This document shows, one piece after another, positions 33,801 to 37,130 of a DNA stretch of 37,130 bases (positions are counted from its first letter, which is position 1; every line of letters begins with the position of its first letter). This DNA is from Verrucomicrobiota bacterium (GTDB lineage: Bacteria > Verrucomicrobiota > Verrucomicrobiia > Limisphaerales > UBA11358): assembly GCA_021324235.1 (NCBI GenBank), contig JAJPJM010000118.1, forward strand, positions 1-37,130. The letters run 5' to 3'. The notes below the pieces were generated by a model. The model saw only the letters and a program-made list of their open reading frames with translations. It ran no database searches and was not told the DNA's origin. The translations under genes and the position numbers were made by a program.

Positions 33801-34694
33801 ATGTCCAAGCATTACGATATCACGTTCGTCGGCCACATGTGCTATGACGAGATCATTCCCTTTGGGGGAAAGCCTCACATTGCTCCGGGAAGCGCGGTCT
33901 TGTGCGGCGCCATGGTCGCCGGCCGCATCGGAAAGAAAGTGGCCGCCGTGGTAAAGATGGCTAAAAAAGACGAAAATATCCTGCAGGCCATGAAGGATGT
34001 CGGTGTGGATACCTACCTCATTCCGAGTGCGGAGACAACCTTCTCGAGGGTTTTACACGAGTCCGCAAACGTCGATGAGCGCAAATTGACCCTGGTCAAA
34101 TCCGCCGGTCTTATTTCAATAAACGATGTCCCCGCCCTCAACTCGAAATGCGTTCACCTGGCCGGGATTTCGGACACCGAATTCGACATGGCGCTCATGC
34201 AGGGCCTGAAATCCAGGGGCTACAGCCTTTCGACCGATATGCAGAGCTTTGTCCGCCACGTGACGCCCGTGACGCACGACATTGAGTTTAGTGATGTCGC
34301 CAACAAAAAGGAAATCGCGGCCATGATGGACAAGCTCAAGCTGGACGTCGTGGAAGCCCGCATCCTGACCGGCACTGAAGATCTGGAAAAGGCCGGCGTT
34401 ATCGTTGAATCGTGGGGTTGCCCTGAAATCCTGATTACGCATTCCCAGGGCGTCTTGGCACGGGTAAAAGGCAGGACGTACTACGAGAAATTTTCCAACA
34501 GCAACGTTTCGGGCCGGACCGGCCGCGGCGACACAACCTTTGCCGCGTACCTTTCGTGGCGGTTGAATCATGACGTGGCGGAATCCCTGAGATTCGCCGC
34601 GGCACTGGTTTCCATAAAAATGGAAACGCCGGGACCCTTCAAGGGAACGCTCGAAGACGTCGCCCGGCGTTTAAAGGAAAAGCATTCCTCGTAG
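33801..34694 (+). CDS. PfkB-family sugar kinase
   Basis: A 297-residue ribokinase-like kinase of the PfkB family. The C-terminal signature is SGRTGRGDTTFAAYLSWRL, a variant of the anion-hole GAGD motif with Asp244 as catalytic base. The N-terminal substrate region (FGGKPHIAPGSAVLCGAMVAGRIG) keeps the Gly-rich form but not the usual Asn-Ala motif, so the sugar cannot be assigned. It is the third gene of the GH3-GH116 unit and would phosphorylate the monosaccharide they release. PfkB members act on ribose, fructose, 2-keto-3-deoxygluconate, adenosine and others; a KDG kinase role downstream of UxuA is one alternative, but the sequence shows nothing to prove it. Confidence 0.87.
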   Translation: MSKHYDITFVGHMCYDEIIPFGGKPHIAPGSAVLCGAMVAGRIGKKVAAVVKMAKKDENILQAMKDVGVDTYLIPSAETTFSRVLHESANVDERKLTLVKSAGLISINDVPALNSKCVHLAGISDTEFDMALMQGLKSRGYSLSTDMQSFVRHVTPVTHDIEFSDVANKKEIAAMMDKLKLDVVEARILTGTEDLEKAGVIVESWGCPEILITHSQGVLARVKGRTYYEKFSNSNVSGRTGRGDTTFAAYLSWRLNHDVAESLRFAAALVSIKMETPGPFKGTLEDVARRLKEKHSS

Positions 34695-35038
34695 GCCCTG
34701 CATCCGCCCGGCGGCAGGCGGTTTCAACCATCTCTCTTAACGCGGAGTTCGCAGCGAGGCTTGCGCCCCCAATCCGCGTGCATTGGTGAATTTCGCGTCA
34801 ACTTACTCCCTTCCTGGCAAGGGCATCGTATTAGGAACCTCCAGGACTGCCCCGGTCAGGCGATTTGACCGTTTTGGCCTTGTCCTTGCTTGTGGCTTTC
34901 AGTAGAAAGCGCACCCAATAAGAGCCGTGAACCAGATTAATAAGCATTTTTTCGATGCCTTGAGCCGCGCTGGCGAGGGCGAAGGAGGACGGCTTCCGCT
35001 CTGGTACTGAACGATTGATGGATGGGGTTGCGGCGAAT
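34695..35038. other. Intergenic region between the kinase and GH52 genes
   Basis: 344 bases. Just after the kinase stop, CCGCC...GGCGG could form a weak hairpin, not a clear terminator. On the minus strand a frame without stops runs from about 35042 down to a TAA at 34831, with an ATG at 34947 (38 codons). It matches nothing I recognise and may be a remnant or chance. Confidence 0.5.
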
Positions 35039-37130
35039 ATGAATCAAAAACTAGAGTCTTTTACCGGTAATATCAGTTTCAACGCCCAGCATTCGCCGAT
35101 GGGTGCTTTCATGAGCTTCACCTGCGGCAACTTCGGCACGCGAGGGGGCGTTGGACTACAGATCGGCCAGCCAGGCAATCAGGATATTTACATCGGCGTC
35201 AAAGACGGCGACCGCAAAAGCGACGCCGTGCCACGATGCCTGCCGTTTTATCAAGGCAACGCGCGCGATGCGGTCAGTGCCTTTCTCGTCGAAGCCGGAC
35301 CGGAACAGCAAAATATCAAGGAAAAGGTGCAGGCGTTCCGCGCGGAACAGATCAAGCGCTTCTATGGTTGGGGCACCGATCGGTGGCAGACGGACGAACT
35401 GGGGTTCAGCATCTACACGCCTTTCGGCGCCATTCCCGATCCCCAGACCACGACACCGCGGCACATGCGCGACGCACTGCTGCCGGCGATCACGGCGCGG
35501 CTGACGCTGGACAACCGTCAAGGCAAGGGCACCAAGACGGCGTTTTTTGCGCTGCATTTTCACGACCCCGGCGCACGGCCGCTGGATCTGGGATCCAACT
35601 CGCGACTCCGCCTCGCGTTCGCCTACCGGCGGGACTTTGGGGTCGCCGCGGAATTGCGCGAATCCGGCAGCGAAGCGGTTCCCGCGGAGAAACCATTTCT
35701 CTTCCAGCAGTGGACGGTGGACGGTGGTTTGCGCGACATCAATCCGGTTCACATGCTGGGAAGCGCCGTCGGCATCGGGTTTGAAGTTCCGGCGGGGAAA
35801 GCATACGAGCTGGTCATCGCCATCGGCACCTATCTGGATCACATTGTGACGACGGGCCTGGAGGGAAAGTACCTTTACGTGCATCATTTCGGCAGTCTTG
35901 GCGAGGTGTTGTCCAAGGCACTGGAACGCGCCGATGAACTGCGCGCCACCGCCGAAGCGCGCGACGGGGAGTTGCTCGCCTCCGGACTCACCGCGGACCA
36001 ACAGTTCCTCATCGCACATTCGACCCGCAGCTACTACGGCAGCACGCAATTGCTCGAGGTTGGCGGGGAGCCATTCTTCATCGTCAACGAAGGCGAATAC
36101 TGCATGATGAACACGCTGGACCTGAGCATCGACCACGTGTTCTGGGAGTTGAAGCAAAACCCCTGGGTGGTGAGGAACCTGCTCGACAATTTCGTCCGCC
36201 ATTTCAGCTACATCGATGAAGTGAAGCGCGAGCGGGGCAACGATTCGCGCCGTTCACCGGGAGGAATCAGTTTCGCCCACGACATGGGCGTCCACAACAA
36301 TTTCTCGCCCCCCGGTACCAGCAGTTATGAATTGAAAAACCTGACCGGCTGTTTCAGCTATATGACGGCCGAGCAACTGTGCAACTGGAGCCTGCTGGCC
36401 GCAACTTACGTGCTGAAAAGCGGGGACCTGCCCTGGGCGCGGCTGAATCAGCATGTGCTGGCCGCCTGCGTGAGCAGTCTCGTGAACCGCGGCGGCGAAA
36501 CTGGCTACGTCCACTATGACTCATCCCGCTGTGAAAAAGGCGCCGAGATCACCACCTATGATTCGCTGGACAACTCCCTGGCCCAGACACGAAACAACGT
36601 TTACATGGCCGTCAAATGCTGGGCCAGTTATCTCGGCCTGGCCCTGGTGCTTGAAAAGCTCCAGGTTCCCAGCGCCAAAACCGCCCGGGATGAAATGAGG
36701 CGGATTGAGCAGGATCTGCAGCGACGCCCGAACGGCGAGGGCGTCTTCCCCGCCGTCTTTGAAGAGGACAACCCCGGCTATGTCTCGCGCATTCTGCCTG
36801 CGTGCGAGGGTCTTGTTTATCCACTCGTGTGGGGCGTACGTGATGAGCCCTCGGCCTTGTATGAGGTGCTTAAGAAGCACACGCAGGCGCTGCTGCTGGA
36901 CCCACAGCGGCGGAACCTGTTCCCCGACGGCGGCATCAAGCTCTCTTCCACTTCGAATAATTCCTGGATGAGCAAAATTTGCATCGTGATGCACGTGGCG
37001 CGGCGTGTGTCCGGGCTGGATCAGGACGAGCAAGTCAGGCAGATCTTCACAGCCGCCGATGCGGCCCATGTCAAATGGCAGACCGATGGCAGCAGTTACT
37101 GGGCCTGCTGCGACCAAATCGTCAGCGGCA
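35039..37130 (+). CDS. GH52 beta-xylosidase (3' end cut by window edge)
   Basis: Releases xylose from xylo-oligosaccharides with retention. The track omits it because it has no stop in the window. I read 697 codons from ATG 35039 (MNQKLESFTGNISFNAQHSP); an in-frame ATG seven codons earlier is an alternative. The match to Geobacillus XynB2-type GH52 enzymes is extensive: FNAQHSPMGAFMSFTCG at the start, FIVNEGEYCMMNTLDLSID (nucleophile Glu, residue 351 or 353), GGISFAHDMGVHNNFSPP, EITTYDSLDNSLAQTRNN with acid/base Asp508, and LFPDGGIKLSSTSNNSW. There is no signal peptide, so it is cytoplasmic. The family is about 700 residues, so only a short tail is missing. The antisense ORF 35156..36202(-) is a shadow. 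Confidence 0.95.
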   Translation, partial: MNQKLESFTGNISFNAQHSPMGAFMSFTCGNFGTRGGVGLQIGQPGNQDIYIGVKDGDRKSDAVPRCLPFYQGNARDAVSAFLVEAGPEQQNIKEKVQAFRAEQIKRFYGWGTDRWQTDELGFSIYTPFGAIPDPQTTTPRHMRDALLPAITARLTLDNRQGKGTKTAFFALHFHDPGARPLDLGSNSRLRLAFAYRRDFGVAAELRESGSEAVPAEKPFLFQQWTVDGGLRDINPVHMLGSAVGIGFEVPAGKAYELVIAIGTYLDHIVTTGLEGKYLYVHHFGSLGEVLSKALERADELRATAEARDGELLASGLTADQQFLIAHSTRSYYGSTQLLEVGGEPFFIVNEGEYCMMNTLDLSIDHVFWELKQNPWVVRNLLDNFVRHFSYIDEVKRERGNDSRRSPGGISFAHDMGVHNNFSPPGTSSYELKNLTGCFSYMTAEQLCNWSLLAATYVLKSGDLPWARLNQHVLAACVSSLVNRGGETGYVHYDSSRCEKGAEITTYDSLDNSLAQTRNNVYMAVKCWASYLGLALVLEKLQVPSAKTARDEMRRIEQDLQRRPNGEGVFPAVFEEDNPGYVSRILPACEGLVYPLVWGVRDEPSALYEVLKKHTQALLLDPQRRNLFPDGGIKLSSTSNNSWMSKICIVMHVARRVSGLDQDEQVRQIFTAADAAHVKWQTDGSSYWACCDQIVSG

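Noticed and set aside
35156-36202. 348-codon minus-strand ORF
   Set aside because: Antisense to the GH52 gene, whose family motifs are clear on the plus strand.
1-37130. CRISPR arrays, tRNA or rRNA genes, insertion sequences
   Set aside because: No regularly spaced repeats, no tRNA-like cloverleaf or rRNA sequence, and no transposase were noticed in the window.

Overview
The window looks like chromosomal DNA from a member of the Verrucomicrobiota, probably a soil or freshwater plant-polymer degrader. The signs are a PEP-CTERM protein, a prepilin-type '[17 protein letters not shown]' pseudopilin ending in an FADGHV-like motif, secreted proteins ending in a short 'TYSV.R...YRV..P' module, few clear Shine-Dalgarno sites, and many secreted CAZymes without a SusC/SusD pair. 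The taxonomic call is inference from protein style, not a database match.

Layout. (1) 1-4673, minus strand: a respiratory operon reading cupredoxin-like protein, ctaA, ctaB/cyoE, ctaD. ctaD runs off the left edge and is missing from the ORF track. (2) 4800-9337: ribH, an FHA-receiver-PATAN signalling protein and ribBA on the minus strand, then a divergent sensor histidine kinase. (3) 9400-10283: a PEP-CTERM protein with a strong terminator and a candidate promoter. (4) 10604-15380, plus strand: three secreted esterases (XynE-like SGNH esterase, CE15 glucuronoyl esterase, CE20-like acetylesterase). (5) 15425-24513, minus strand: two GH30 xylanases, a LamG-type secreted protein, a pseudopilin, a short AraC-type regulator and mannonate dehydratase. 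(6) 24838-37130, plus strand: GH115 alpha-glucuronidase, GH8 lipoprotein, then the cytoplasmic set GH3, GH116 and PfkB kinase, and a GH52 beta-xylosidase that runs off the right edge and is also missing from the ORF track.

How the genes work together. Regions 4-6 read as a glucuronoxylan degradation locus. Esterases remove acetyl groups and lignin-glucuronoyl esters. GH30 enzymes cut the backbone near (methyl)glucuronate branches. GH115 removes the glucuronate. GH8 trims oligoxylosides from the reducing end, GH52 releases xylose, and mannonate dehydratase serves the uronate branch. No transporter, xylose isomerase or xylulokinase is present in the window.

The least explained part is the tight GH3-GH116-PfkB operon. 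All three proteins lack signal peptides, and the GH3 carries the NagZ-type Asp-His dyad rather than looking like an ordinary beta-xylosidase. It is the best candidate here for an undescribed intracellular glycoside pathway. Other notable points are the near-identical C-terminal halves of the two GH30 genes attached to divergent catalytic domains, and a terminal module shared by three secreted proteins.
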